64,000 bases of DNA from Roseateles toxinivorans (lineage in GTDB: Bacteria; Pseudomonadota; Gammaproteobacteria; Burkholderiales; Burkholderiaceae_C). The DNA lies in the NCBI RefSeq assembly GCF_004362525.1, contig NZ_SNXS01000006.1, positions 122,918 to 186,917 of the forward strand. The letters run 5' to 3'. The position numbers and the translations under genes were made by a program. This document shows, piece by piece, positions 23,754 to 32,527 of this stretch (its first letter is position 1; the number at the start of each line of letters is the position of its first letter). The notes under the pieces were generated by a model. That model was given only the letters and a program-made list of their open reading frames with translations. It had not been told where the DNA came from and made no database searches.

Positions 23754-24578
23754 TTACTTGACCGCGCCCGTGGTCAGGCCGGAGATCAGCTGCCGGGACG
23801 ACAGCACGAAGAGCACGATCAGCGGCAGGGTGGCAATGGCCGAGCCGGCCATCAGCGCGCCCCACTCGGTGTCCACCGGGCTTTGCAGGCTGCGCAGCGC
23901 CAGCGGCAGGGTGTACATATCGGGCGAGCGCATCACGACCAGCGGGCCGATAAAGTTGTTCCACGAGGCGATGAAGGTGATCAGCCCCAGGGTGCCCAGC
24001 GCGGGCTTGAGCAGTGGCAGCACGATGCGGGCGAAGATGCCCAGCTCGCTGCAACCGTCCATGCGCGCCGCCTCGACCAGCTCGCGCGGGATCGCGCTGA
24101 GGCAGAACTGGCGCATCAGGAAGATGCCGAAGGCGCTGGCCGCGCCGGGAATGTAGAGCGCGCGCGGCTGGTCTATCCAGCCCAGCAGGTCCATGATCAT
24201 GAAGGTCGGAATCATGTTCATGAAGGAGGGCAGCAGCATCGTGCCCATCACCAGGCCGAAGAAGGCCTTCTTGTAGCGGAACTCAAAGAGGGCAAAGGCA
24301 TAGCCGCCCATCGCGCAGAACAGCAGGGTCAGGGCCGTCGAGGCCAGCGCCACATAGACGCTCCAGCCGAGGTTGCGCCAGAACGGGATCTTCTTGCTCA
24401 GGATGGCCAGGTTGTTCAGGAAGTCGTCGCCGAACCACATCGGCGGCGGCAGGCTGAAGATCTCGGTGCGCGAGTGCGTGGCGAACACGAACATGAAGTA
24501 GAACGGCGCCAGCATGATCAGCATGCCGATGCCGACGAGGCAGTAGGCGGTCCAGGTCTCGAGACGGTCGGTTCTCAT
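23754..24578 (-). CDS. Sugar ABC transporter permease, MalG type
   Basis: A 274-residue carbohydrate permease with six membrane helices. The inner-membrane coupling motif EAARMDGCSELGIFARIVLPLLKP (around 165-190) is the conserved EAA loop. It partners the MalF-type permease 4 bases upstream and the UgpC-type ATPase. A consistent role is import of beta-gluco-oligosaccharides. Confidence 0.94.
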   Translation of the reverse strand: MRTDRLETWTAYCLVGIGMLIMLAPFYFMFVFATHSRTEIFSLPPPMWFGDDFLNNLAILSKKIPFWRNLGWSVYVALASTALTLLFCAMGGYAFALFEFRYKKAFFGLVMGTMLLPSFMNMIPTFMIMDLLGWIDQPRALYIPGAASAFGIFLMRQFCLSAIPRELVEAARMDGCSELGIFARIVLPLLKPALGTLGLITFIASWNNFIGPLVVMRSPDMYTLPLALRSLQSPVDTEWGALMAGSAIATLPLIVLFVLSSRQLISGLTTGAVK

Positions 24579-24582
24579 GGGG

Positions 24583-25503
24583 TCAGGCCTTGCTTGGGCG
24601 GAAGGCCCGGTTGGTCAGCCAGGTCAGCAGGCCCACGACGATGAACAGCAGCCAGGACATCGCGCTGGCGGCGCCGAAGTCATTGAAGTCGAAGGCCATG
24701 CGGTACAGATAGACGGCCGTCGTCATGCCGGCCTGGTCAGAGCCGCCTCGGCCCTGGGTCAGGATGAAGGCCTCCTCGAACAGCTGCAGGCCGCCGACCA
24801 CGCTCAAGGTGACGCCGAAATAGATCATCGGCTTCAGGCTGGGCAGGGTGATGTAGAAGAACTGCTGCAGCCGGCCGGCACCGTCCATGCGAGCGGCCTC
24901 GTACAGATCGCGCGGGATGGTCTGCATCGCGGCCAGATACAGCACCACGTTGAAGCCGACATAGCGCCAGAACACCAGCGTGGCGATGGCCGGCTTGATG
25001 TAGTCGGGGTCGTTGAGCCAGTCCACCGTCTGTGCCGGCACCAGGACACCGATCAGCGGCAGTTCACGCAGCAGCTGCAGGCCGACATTGATCAGCCCGT
25101 AGTCGGTCGAGAACAGCGAGCTGAACAGGATGGCGATGGCCACGGTCGAGGTGATATAGGGCATGAAATAGGCGCCGACCACGCCATTGCGCAGACGCTT
25201 GAACGAGGCGTGGATGAAGGCCGCCAGCGGCAATGCCACCAGGTGCTGAGGCACGCCCGAGACCAGGGCCAGCCAGCCGGTGTTCTTCAGCGACTTCCAG
25301 AACCATTCGTCCTGCAGCGCGAACAGGAAGTTGTCGGCGCCGACAAAGCTCATTGCCCCCAGGCCGCTGGTCGGCTCCCAGGTCTGGAAGGCGAGGAACA
25401 GCGAGAAGGCCAGCGGGAACAGGCCGAAGACGATGAACAGCAGCACAAAGGGCAGCAGCAACACGTATGGGGTCTGGCGGGGTGACAGGCGGGGCAGCTT
25501 CAT
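24583..25503 (-). CDS. Sugar ABC transporter permease, MalF type
   Basis: A 306-residue permease whose first helix is LLLPFVLLFIVFGLFPLAFSL and whose EAA loop reads YEAARMDGAGRLQQFFYITLP. It lies between the binding protein (22 bases upstream) and the MalG-type permease, and forms the other half of the membrane channel. Confidence 0.94.
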   Translation of the reverse strand: MKLPRLSPRQTPYVLLLPFVLLFIVFGLFPLAFSLFLAFQTWEPTSGLGAMSFVGADNFLFALQDEWFWKSLKNTGWLALVSGVPQHLVALPLAAFIHASFKRLRNGVVGAYFMPYITSTVAIAILFSSLFSTDYGLINVGLQLLRELPLIGVLVPAQTVDWLNDPDYIKPAIATLVFWRYVGFNVVLYLAAMQTIPRDLYEAARMDGAGRLQQFFYITLPSLKPMIYFGVTLSVVGGLQLFEEAFILTQGRGGSDQAGMTTAVYLYRMAFDFNDFGAASAMSWLLFIVVGLLTWLTNRAFRPSKA

Positions 25504-25525
25504 GGGTGTTGTCTGTCAGCCTTGA

Positions 25526-26806
25526 TCAACGAAAGGCGCGCTGGCGCAGCAGCCGCTCGGCGTCGGCCAGGGCGGTGGCAATGTCCTTGCCGCGCACCAG
25601 CACCTTGTCGAGCTCGGTGTTGATGACTTCGTCGGCAAAGGCGTCCTGCTTGTGCACGTCGACGGCGGTGATGCGCCGCGCGGCCGTACGCCAGCCCACG
25701 CGAGCCTGCTGGCCGCCCAGAAAGGCGATCGGCTGGTCGAAGAAGGGGTCGTCGAAGGTCTCCAGCAGGGCCGGGAAGGCGTCCTGCGCCTTGAAGGCGC
25801 CGAGCTGCAGCTCGCGCGTCAAGGTCATTAGCTTGATGAACTCCCAGGCCATGGGCTTCTGCGCGGCCGAGGCGGCGCGAGGGATGGCATAGAAGGTGCC
25901 GCCATAGGCCGCGAACGCGCCCTCGGGCAACTGGGCGGCACGCCACAGGCCTCGCGTGTCGGGCGCGAGCCAGGTGTTCAGATGGCCGGCCAGCCAGGCG
26001 CCCATCATCTGCGTGGCAATGCCGCCCCGCTTGAAGCCCTCGGTCCAGTCGGAGGACCAGGCATTGACCTTGGCATCGAGCTTGTTGCGCCGCACCTGGC
26101 GGGCCAGTTCGAAGGCCCGTGCAAAGCGCGGCGTGTTGACCAGCACATTCGAGCGGCTGTCGAAGAACAGCCCCTCGCCTGGCTGGATGCCGGTGCGGAT
26201 GACGATGTCCTTCATGTCGCGCGCATGGGCCATCAGATAGGCGCCGGTGGCGGCCTTGATCTTCACACCGGCGGCCACATAGCTTTCCCAGGTGCGGGTC
26301 AGCTCGGCCTCGCCGACACCGGCTTTGGCCAGCAGGTCGCTGCGGTAGAGCAGGGTGCCGGGACCGATATCGGTCGGCGCGGCCACGACCTGACCCCGAC
26401 GGTTGGTCGCCTGCTGGTAGGCATAGGCGACGAAGCGGCTTTGGTACTGGGCTATCGAGTAGGGAGCGCGCGACAGATCCTCCAGTCCGCCGCCCTGGGC
26501 AAAGCGGCCCAGGTAGCCGACCTCGACCGCCATCACATCGGGCAGATGGGCCGAGGTGGACAGGGCCGTGGTCATCGCCGTGTGATGGTCGGTCAGTGCT
26601 CGGCTCACCAACTTGATTTCGACATCGGGGTGCAGCCTGTTCCAGGCCGGAATCGCAGCCTTGACGATCTCGTCGACTGCGGGGAAGGCGGCCACGGTCA
26701 GCTGCTGCCGCTGCGCGCTAGCGCCCTGCATGGCCAGCAATCCCAGGCACAGCAGCAACCCGCCCCGCCGGCTCAATTCCATCCCTGTTCTCGCACCAAC
26801 CCTCAT
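25526..26806 (-). CDS. Extracellular sugar-binding protein, ABC family 1
   Basis: A 426-residue family 1 binding protein, starting at ATG 26806 with a GGAG site 6 bases upstream (MELSRRG at 26782 is an alternative). A signal peptide ends near AMQGASAQ. It is the first gene of the operon binding protein, MalF, MalG, GH1, UgpC, deacetylase, and is controlled by the operator at 26857-26870. It is paralogous to the orphan binding protein at 10817-12082 over its whole length. Confidence 0.93.
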   Translation of the reverse strand: MRVGARTGMELSRRGGLLLCLGLLAMQGASAQRQQLTVAAFPAVDEIVKAAIPAWNRLHPDVEIKLVSRALTDHHTAMTTALSTSAHLPDVMAVEVGYLGRFAQGGGLEDLSRAPYSIAQYQSRFVAYAYQQATNRRGQVVAAPTDIGPGTLLYRSDLLAKAGVGEAELTRTWESYVAAGVKIKAATGAYLMAHARDMKDIVIRTGIQPGEGLFFDSRSNVLVNTPRFARAFELARQVRRNKLDAKVNAWSSDWTEGFKRGGIATQMMGAWLAGHLNTWLAPDTRGLWRAAQLPEGAFAAYGGTFYAIPRAASAAQKPMAWEFIKLMTLTRELQLGAFKAQDAFPALLETFDDPFFDQPIAFLGGQQARVGWRTAARRITAVDVHKQDAFADEVINTELDKVLVRGKDIATALADAERLLRQRAFR

Positions 26807-26856
26807 CCATGTCTCCGTAGCAAGCGGCTCGATTATCTTGGCCGCTCTCGCATTCT

Positions 26857-26900
26857 TGAAAGCGCTTTCATAATGTAGCCAGCCCCGGTTTTGCTGTCAA
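26857..26900 (-). promoter_or_regulatory. Promoter and LacI-family operator of the glucan transport operon
   Basis: On the minus strand a consensus minus-35 TTGACA (26900-26895), a 17-base spacer and TACATT (26877-26872) form a sigma-70 promoter. The palindrome TGAAAGCGCTTTCA (26870-26857) begins one base after the minus-10, covering the start site. The binding-protein ATG is 50 bases further on. A bound repressor would block initiation. Confidence 0.85.
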
Positions 26901-26924
26901 TCGAGGGTAAGTGCCGGGGGGCCC

Positions 26925-27977
26925 TCAGGCGAGCGCGCGGGTTGAGGCGCGGGCGATCAGCCGCGGCTCGGGCAGCGTGCCGGTGGGCGTCTGGCCGGCC
27001 AGCAGCTGCAGCAGCGACACGGCCGCCAGCCGGCCCAGCTCATGGGCGGCCTGGTGGATGGTCGTCAGCGGCGGGATCGAATGCTCGGCGCCGGCCAGGT
27101 CATCGAAGCCGACCAGCGAGATGTCATCGGGCACGCGCAGGCCGCGCCGGTGCAGGGCCAGCGCGGCGCCAAAGGCCATCTGGTCGTTGGCGGAGAAGAT
27201 GGCGGTGAAGGGCTCGCGGCTGTCGATCAAGCGTTCGACGGCCATCAGCCCGCTTTCCTCGAAGTACTTGCCCGGCATCACCAGCGCAGGCTTGTAGCGC
27301 ACGCCGGCGGCCTCCAGCGCCGCGCGGTAGCCGCGCAGGCGTTCGGCGGCGTCGGGGTGTATGGGGTCGCCCGAGATGAAGGCAATCTTGCGATGGCCCA
27401 GGCTCAGCAGGTGGTGGGTGGCAAGTCTTGCCCCCTCGAAGTTGTTGAAGTCCAGCGCGTACAGGCCAGGTGCCGTCAAGGTACGGCCGGTGATCACCAC
27501 CGGCATGGTCTTGGCCAGGTTGCGCAGCGAGTCGTCGCTGAGGCGGCCGGTCAGGATGATCATGCCGTCCACGCGGCGCGAGCGCAGCACCTCGATGCAG
27601 CGGCGCTCCTCCTCGGCATTCCAGTGGCCGCTGACGAACAGCGGGCTGTAGCCGGCCTGGCTAAGCTCCTCCTCGATGCCACGCAGCGCCACGCCGTAGA
27701 AGGGGCTGTCGATCGCCTGGGTGACCACGCCCACGCTCAGGGTGCGCCCGCCGGCCAGGCCGCGGGCGATAGGGTTCGGTATGAAGCCCAGTTCGGCAAT
27801 CGCGCGGTCCACCGCCTCGCGCTTCTCGGGGCTGACGATGGCCGTGCCATTGAGGATGCGCGATACCGTGCTCGGCGACACGCCACAGGCCGCCGCCACC
27901 ATCTCCAGCGTGACCTTCTTGCCCTGCGTGCCCGCCGCAGCGGCCGGGGTCTTGCGTGCGCTCTTGGTGCTCTTCAT
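26925..27977 (-). CDS. LacI-family transcriptional repressor of the glucan genes
   Basis: From ATG 27977 (350 residues; a 23-codon longer start is weaker) the protein has a Lys/Ala-rich arm, a helix-turn-helix at 22-42 (TLEMVAAACGVSPSTVSRILNG), the minor-groove hinge helix NPIARGLAGG (68-77) and a periplasmic-binding-protein-like sugar sensor domain to the end. It lies directly upstream of the transport operon in the same orientation. The three TGAAAGCGCTTTCA sites in the window are the expected target type. The inducer is probably a gluco-oligosaccharide or glucose derivative. Confidence 0.94.
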   Translation of the reverse strand: MKSTKSARKTPAAAAGTQGKKVTLEMVAAACGVSPSTVSRILNGTAIVSPEKREAVDRAIAELGFIPNPIARGLAGGRTLSVGVVTQAIDSPFYGVALRGIEEELSQAGYSPLFVSGHWNAEEERRCIEVLRSRRVDGMIILTGRLSDDSLRNLAKTMPVVITGRTLTAPGLYALDFNNFEGARLATHHLLSLGHRKIAFISGDPIHPDAAERLRGYRAALEAAGVRYKPALVMPGKYFEESGLMAVERLIDSREPFTAIFSANDQMAFGAALALHRRGLRVPDDISLVGFDDLAGAEHSIPPLTTIHQAAHELGRLAAVSLLQLLAGQTPTGTLPEPRLIARASTRALA

Positions 27978-28113
27978 ATCCCGTTCGAGGTTTTGGCGCT
28001 GGAGTTTAGGCCACGGCGGCGGCTGGGTGGTTCCCCGGAGCTTCACCGCGTCCGCTCGACCTTATGATCCGGCGAGCTATCGCCTGCTTTGCAAGGCGTG
28101 ATGGAGGCGCAAG

Positions 28114-29130
28114 GTGAGCGACAAGACCCTGACCGAAGCGGAATGGAAGAAGTTTGCCAAGGGGCGCGGCCTCAAGGATGCGGCCCTGCTGAAGGCGATG
28201 GGCGAGCTTGACAAGGCCAAGACGCCCGAGGACCAGCTGGCGGCCCTGGACGACATCGAGAAACAGTCCGAGCAGCTGCGCAAGGCCAACAAGGCCGACA
28301 AGGAAGTCACCGGCTATCTGGACGATCTGGACAAGGCCCTGGTGAAGGAGCGCAAGCTCGCCGAGGCCGAGGCCAGGAAGGCGGCCGCCGAGCAGGTGGG
28401 GGACGAGGAAGAAGAAAGCCCGACCCTGCTGACGACCAAGATGGTGCCCCTGCTGCGCGACGTGCGCAAGGGCACAGTGCTGCAGGCGATGGTCGCCACG
28501 GTCGGCAATGACTGCGTGGTGCTGGTTTCGCGCAAGCCCATAGGCTCGCCGCGGCGCAAGCTGCTGACTGCCGAGCTGGGCACGACCAGCGGGGTCAAGT
28601 TCGTGACGGGTGAATGCATCTTCGAGCAGAACGCGCACACCTTTGTGCTGCTGACGCAGGCCGCCGGCATGGCCAAGAAGATCAAGGAGGCGCTGCTCAA
28701 GCAGACCGAGCAGCGCTACAAGATCCGCGTGCGTGGCGAAGACCCGAACGACATCGATGACGATGGCGAGCCGGCCGAGCCCGGTCCGGGTAGCGCGCCG
28801 CCGGTGGCACCAGGCGAGGCCGGCGATGCAGCCTTCGAGCTGGCGCTGGAAGGCTGGCGCAGCGCCCGCGGCGCCGCCGTCACCAAGCTCAAGGCCCTGG
28901 CCAAGGAGGTGGCCGATGCCAAGCTGCCCGACTCGGCCACCGCCATCATCCAGATGAGCGCCGTGCTGAAGAACCTGACGGCCGAGCCGCGCACCGCCCA
29001 GCAGGTGAACGAGCTGATGCGTTATGTCAGCGAGGACGACATCGTGCTCGATGTGTGCGATATCGATGGTGACATCCGCACGCCCATGGTCAACGCACTG
29101 CAGGCGATGCAGCGCGCGATGAGCAACTGA
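28114..29130 (+). CDS. Unknown protein, first gene of T6SS-adjacent cassette
   Basis: I do not recognise this 338-residue protein. It starts with GTG at 28114 behind a clear GGAGG. Residues 1-100 are charged and helical (coiled-coil-like, many Lys/Glu/Ala). Residues 105-205 form a compact domain with VATVGNDCVVLVSRKPIGSP and GECIFEQNAHTFVLLTQAAG. After a Pro/Gly/Asp linker (about 208-235) a second helical part follows. No signal peptide is seen. It is the first of four same-strand genes ending before tssM and is 14 bases from the next gene, so probably co-transcribed. Confidence 0.8.
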   Translation: MSDKTLTEAEWKKFAKGRGLKDAALLKAMGELDKAKTPEDQLAALDDIEKQSEQLRKANKADKEVTGYLDDLDKALVKERKLAEAEARKAAAEQVGDEEEESPTLLTTKMVPLLRDVRKGTVLQAMVATVGNDCVVLVSRKPIGSPRRKLLTAELGTTSGVKFVTGECIFEQNAHTFVLLTQAAGMAKKIKEALLKQTEQRYKIRVRGEDPNDIDDDGEPAEPGPGSAPPVAPGEAGDAAFELALEGWRSARGAAVTKLKALAKEVADAKLPDSATAIIQMSAVLKNLTAEPRTAQQVNELMRYVSEDDIVLDVCDIDGDIRTPMVNALQAMQRAMSN

Positions 29131-29144
29131 TTCGGAGCAGCACT

Positions 29145-30950
29145 ATGGCCGGTCCACGTTCCCTGTTTGGTCGTCTGCTGCGCTATATCCGCGACGGCAG
29201 CAACACCCGCGACATCGTCAACCCCGAGCGTGAGCGGCTGCGCAATCGGGTCGCTGCCCTGCGCAACGACGTCAATGCCTTGCCCTTCACCGGCTTGAAG
29301 GGGCTGTTGATCGGCTCGCTGGACGAGGTGCTCCGTGGTGAAGCCGGCCTGGACGGCCTGCCCGATATCGAGGCCCGATCGTCCCGGCTGATGTCGCTGA
29401 TAGGCAGCGTCGACGAAGTCGAGCAGCGCCTGGGCCAGGCCCAGACCATGGTGCCCGATCATCAGACGCTGAGCCGTGAGCTGGCCGAGGCGAAGAAGGA
29501 CATCAGCGAGATCAGCGATGAGGGCTTGAGTGGCCCGCTGGCGCTGAAACTGGCGACGCTTGAGAAGGGGCTTGGCCTGGCCGTCGCCGGCCCCAGTTTG
29601 AAGAATCTGGAGGCCCTGGCCAAGCTGCTGGGGCCGGCCCAGGCGCTGCGCGTCGATATCAACAAGGTCGTGCTGCCAATACGCGCCGAGAAGGCCAAGG
29701 CCAAGGCCTATGCCGATGCGCTGCTCAAAGCCCAGACGGCGCTGGCCAAGCTGCCTGCGGTGGTCAAGGACGAGGCGGCTTTGATCCAGAAAGACTTCAT
29801 AGCTGCCGCAGTCAAGCTGCACAAGGAGGACAAGCGCGATGAGGCCACCGTCCTGCTGGGCAAGGTCGATGCCGAATGCGCCAAGGCCCAACTGCTGGCC
29901 AAGGCCTACACCGATGCCCTGGCCGCCGCCAAGCTGGCGCTGAACACGGCCAAGACGAATATGCTGGCGGTGGACGTGAAGATCGCCGAGACGCAGATGA
30001 TCGCGCCGGCCGAGCGGCAGGCCGCCGCCGGCAAGCGCCAGGCGGCGCTGGACCTGCTGGCCCAGGTCAAGCCCCATTGCGACAACACCAGCGGCTCGAC
30101 CCTGCTGACGCGGACCTTCAGCAACGCCACCGACACCTTTGTCCAGCTGCTGAATCATGCCCATGTGGCCGCCTTCGCGCCCGAGGTCGCCGCGCTGCGC
30201 AAGCGCATGGACACGGCCAAGGCCAGCGTCACGGCCGGCACGATCGAAGGCGCGAAGATGGACATGACGCTGCTGTACTTCGATGCGCAGCAGCAGCTGG
30301 CATATGCCAACGAGCACACCGGCTATGCGCTGCGCCTGGACATCGTCAAGCCCAAGGTCGAGCAGGTCGAGAAGGCCGTGCCCGTGACGTCCAATACCGT
30401 GCTGACGGCCGAGCTGGCGAAATTGAAGACGATGCTGGACAAGGCCGAGAAGCAGGCGGCCAAGCGCTTCTACGATCCGGCGCTGGCTACGCTGGCGGCA
30501 CTGGAGCTCGAATGCGCCGCGGTCACGACCTTGAAGCAGGAGCACGCCGCCTATGTCGTCGAGCTGGCGCGAGTGGAGCCCCTGGTCAGCACCGTGCCCG
30601 ACGAGCCGGACACCCCCAGCGCCGCCGAGGCCGCCTCGCTGCGCGAGCGCCTGAAGCAGGCCAAGGCACTGGCCGATCCCGGTCGCGACTTCAAGGGCGC
30701 CACAGCGCTGCTCAAGCGCATCGGCGGCGACTGCGATGGTTGCAAGGCCCTGGCCACCACGGCCGAGAAGGACGAACTGGCCCGCGACACCGCGCTGACC
30801 GGCCTGGATGGCGAGCCGGCCACCGCGCTGGCCGAGGTGCGCAAGCTGCTCGAGGCGCTGAAAGTCCGCGAGGGCCATACCGGCATTGCCAAGCAGCTGG
30901 CCGATATCGAGAAGCTGCTGGGTGAGGCCGGCACGGCGCTGAGCGCCTGA
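29145..30950 (+). CDS. Large helical-repeat protein of unknown function
   Basis: A 601-residue, almost wholly alpha-helical protein rich in Ala, Lys, Leu and Glu. A unit ending in a pattern like A-x-x-L-L-x-x-h-x-x-x-C recurs, with Cys at 245, 312, 457 and 530, a spacing of about 70 residues with one unit lacking the Cys. No signal peptide, catalytic motif or known domain is recognised. The start has a GGAG 9 bases upstream. The next gene's N-terminal region carries the same kind of unit, so the two products may interact or share a carrier function. Confidence 0.8.
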   Translation: MAGPRSLFGRLLRYIRDGSNTRDIVNPERERLRNRVAALRNDVNALPFTGLKGLLIGSLDEVLRGEAGLDGLPDIEARSSRLMSLIGSVDEVEQRLGQAQTMVPDHQTLSRELAEAKKDISEISDEGLSGPLALKLATLEKGLGLAVAGPSLKNLEALAKLLGPAQALRVDINKVVLPIRAEKAKAKAYADALLKAQTALAKLPAVVKDEAALIQKDFIAAAVKLHKEDKRDEATVLLGKVDAECAKAQLLAKAYTDALAAAKLALNTAKTNMLAVDVKIAETQMIAPAERQAAAGKRQAALDLLAQVKPHCDNTSGSTLLTRTFSNATDTFVQLLNHAHVAAFAPEVAALRKRMDTAKASVTAGTIEGAKMDMTLLYFDAQQQLAYANEHTGYALRLDIVKPKVEQVEKAVPVTSNTVLTAELAKLKTMLDKAEKQAAKRFYDPALATLAALELECAAVTTLKQEHAAYVVELARVEPLVSTVPDEPDTPSAAEAASLRERLKQAKALADPGRDFKGATALLKRIGGDCDGCKALATTAEKDELARDTALTGLDGEPATALAEVRKLLEALKVREGHTGIAKQLADIEKLLGEAGTALSA

Positions 30951-30980
30951 CGCTCCGCTCTAGTACAGGAGGAACACACC

Positions 30981-32483
30981 ATGCCCGATCTGGTCAAGGC
31001 CAAGAAGCTGATCACCGACGCAGCGAATCAATGCCTGCTCGCCGCCCAGCTGGCCGACCGCCACGCGGCCTACGAGAAGCGTCGCGATGGCGAGGTGGCG
31101 CAGCAGCAGGCCCTGCTTGATGCCGAGCATCCCGCCGTCAAGCACAGGCTGCCGGCGGTGACCGAGGCCAAGCGCAAGGCCGAGGAGCAGGCGGCCAAGC
31201 AGGACTATGTGGCCGCTCAGGCCGCCCTCGATGCGGCGCTGCTGGCCATCGCCGACGCCGCCGCGCTGAAGAAGACCAGCGAGGATTTCAACGCGCGCCT
31301 GCTGCTGGTCGAGCTCGATGTGACCGGCCTGACCAACGTCTCGCCGCGGGCCGGTGCGCCGGGCATAGGCGCCGATGTGGCCAAGGTGGACACCGCCCTG
31401 GCCGAGGCCAAGGCCAAGGCGCTGCTGTTCGATTTCAAGGCCGCCGACACCGCGCTGGCCAGCGCCAAGGCGCAGTGCAAATCAGTGGAGGTGAAGAAGC
31501 TGCTGAAGGCCCCTTCGCCTGACCCGGTGGTGCTCAAGAACCAGATGGAGACGCTGAACAAGCAGCCTGGTGGCCCGCAGCTGCTGGACGCGCTGATCGC
31601 CGGCCTCGGCCCCACCGATTCGCCCGACCATGTGCTGGCCGCGTTGGCCGTGCGCTTCAACCTGAAGCAGGGTGCCCAGGACGAGGGCACCGGGGCGCAA
31701 AAATCCACCGTGGCGGTGCTCAAGCGTGTCTACAAGCTGATGGCCGAAGTGCCGGACAAGCACACCAAGGAGAACCCGCGCATGCGCCAGGTCACGCGCA
31801 AGCCGGCCGGGGGCTCATCCTATGGCGGTGGCAATGTGGTGCTGGGCGATGCGCTGAACGAGGGTTCCAAGCGCGGCCTGGTGATCACCACCGAGCTGCC
31901 CGGCGTCGAAGACAGATGCAAGCCGCCGGAGGGCAAGGAGGCGCCTGTCTTCTTCGACTGGAATGTGCAGCACGAGATCGCCCATGCGCTGGACGACAAG
32001 AAGAAGTTCATGGCCAGCAACGAGAATGTCGACAAGTACGGGGCCTGGGTCAACCATGGCGGCAACGTCTCGGCGGTGGCCAAGGCCGCCGCCGATGCAC
32101 TCAACCTGGAAGGCATTGACCAGGCGGCGATTGCCAAATACCTGGACGGCGGCACCATTCCCTCGCCGGAGCCGACCGACTGGGCGACGATGACGACCTG
32201 GGCCGATGCGATACGCCATGGCCAGATCCCCTGGAAGGCCGGCGCCAAATGCACCCAGACGATCCAGGCCGGTGGCTTCATCATCGGCGATTGCATCTAC
32301 CATGAGGCCTATGCCAATCGCTGGGTCAGCTACAAGGCGACGGCACGTGCGGAAGGCATCACCGGCTACCAGTTCCGCGCCCCTGGCGAATGGTTTTCCG
32401 AGCTGTACGCGGCCTACAAGTCCGAGCAGATGAAACCCGCTCATCCGGCCAAGACCTGGCTGGACAATCTTTTCGGCGTCTAA
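30981..32483 (+). CDS. Putative gluzincin-type metallopeptidase with helical-repeat N-terminus
   Basis: A 500-residue protein starting at an ATG with GGAGG upstream. Residues 1-175 are helical with the same Cys-ended unit as the preceding protein (FKAADTALASAKAQC, Cys166). The C-terminal part contains H331-E-I-A-H335, a zinc-peptidase motif, and a later GEWFSELYAAY segment whose Glu474 is a good candidate third ligand, as in gluzincins of the lethal-factor-like type. No signal peptide is seen. The layout (repeat carrier plus toxin-like enzyme domain beside a T6SS) resembles a secreted effector, but no export signal is recognisable. The peptidase call rests on motifs only. Confidence 0.75.
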   Translation: MPDLVKAKKLITDAANQCLLAAQLADRHAAYEKRRDGEVAQQQALLDAEHPAVKHRLPAVTEAKRKAEEQAAKQDYVAAQAALDAALLAIADAAALKKTSEDFNARLLLVELDVTGLTNVSPRAGAPGIGADVAKVDTALAEAKAKALLFDFKAADTALASAKAQCKSVEVKKLLKAPSPDPVVLKNQMETLNKQPGGPQLLDALIAGLGPTDSPDHVLAALAVRFNLKQGAQDEGTGAQKSTVAVLKRVYKLMAEVPDKHTKENPRMRQVTRKPAGGSSYGGGNVVLGDALNEGSKRGLVITTELPGVEDRCKPPEGKEAPVFFDWNVQHEIAHALDDKKKFMASNENVDKYGAWVNHGGNVSAVAKAAADALNLEGIDQAAIAKYLDGGTIPSPEPTDWATMTTWADAIRHGQIPWKAGAKCTQTIQAGGFIIGDCIYHEAYANRWVSYKATARAEGITGYQFRAPGEWFSELYAAYKSEQMKPAHPAKTWLDNLFGV

Positions 32484-32527
32484 CTTGCGCTGCACCTAAG
32501 CTGCTGCACCCAACCTGAGGTCAGGCC

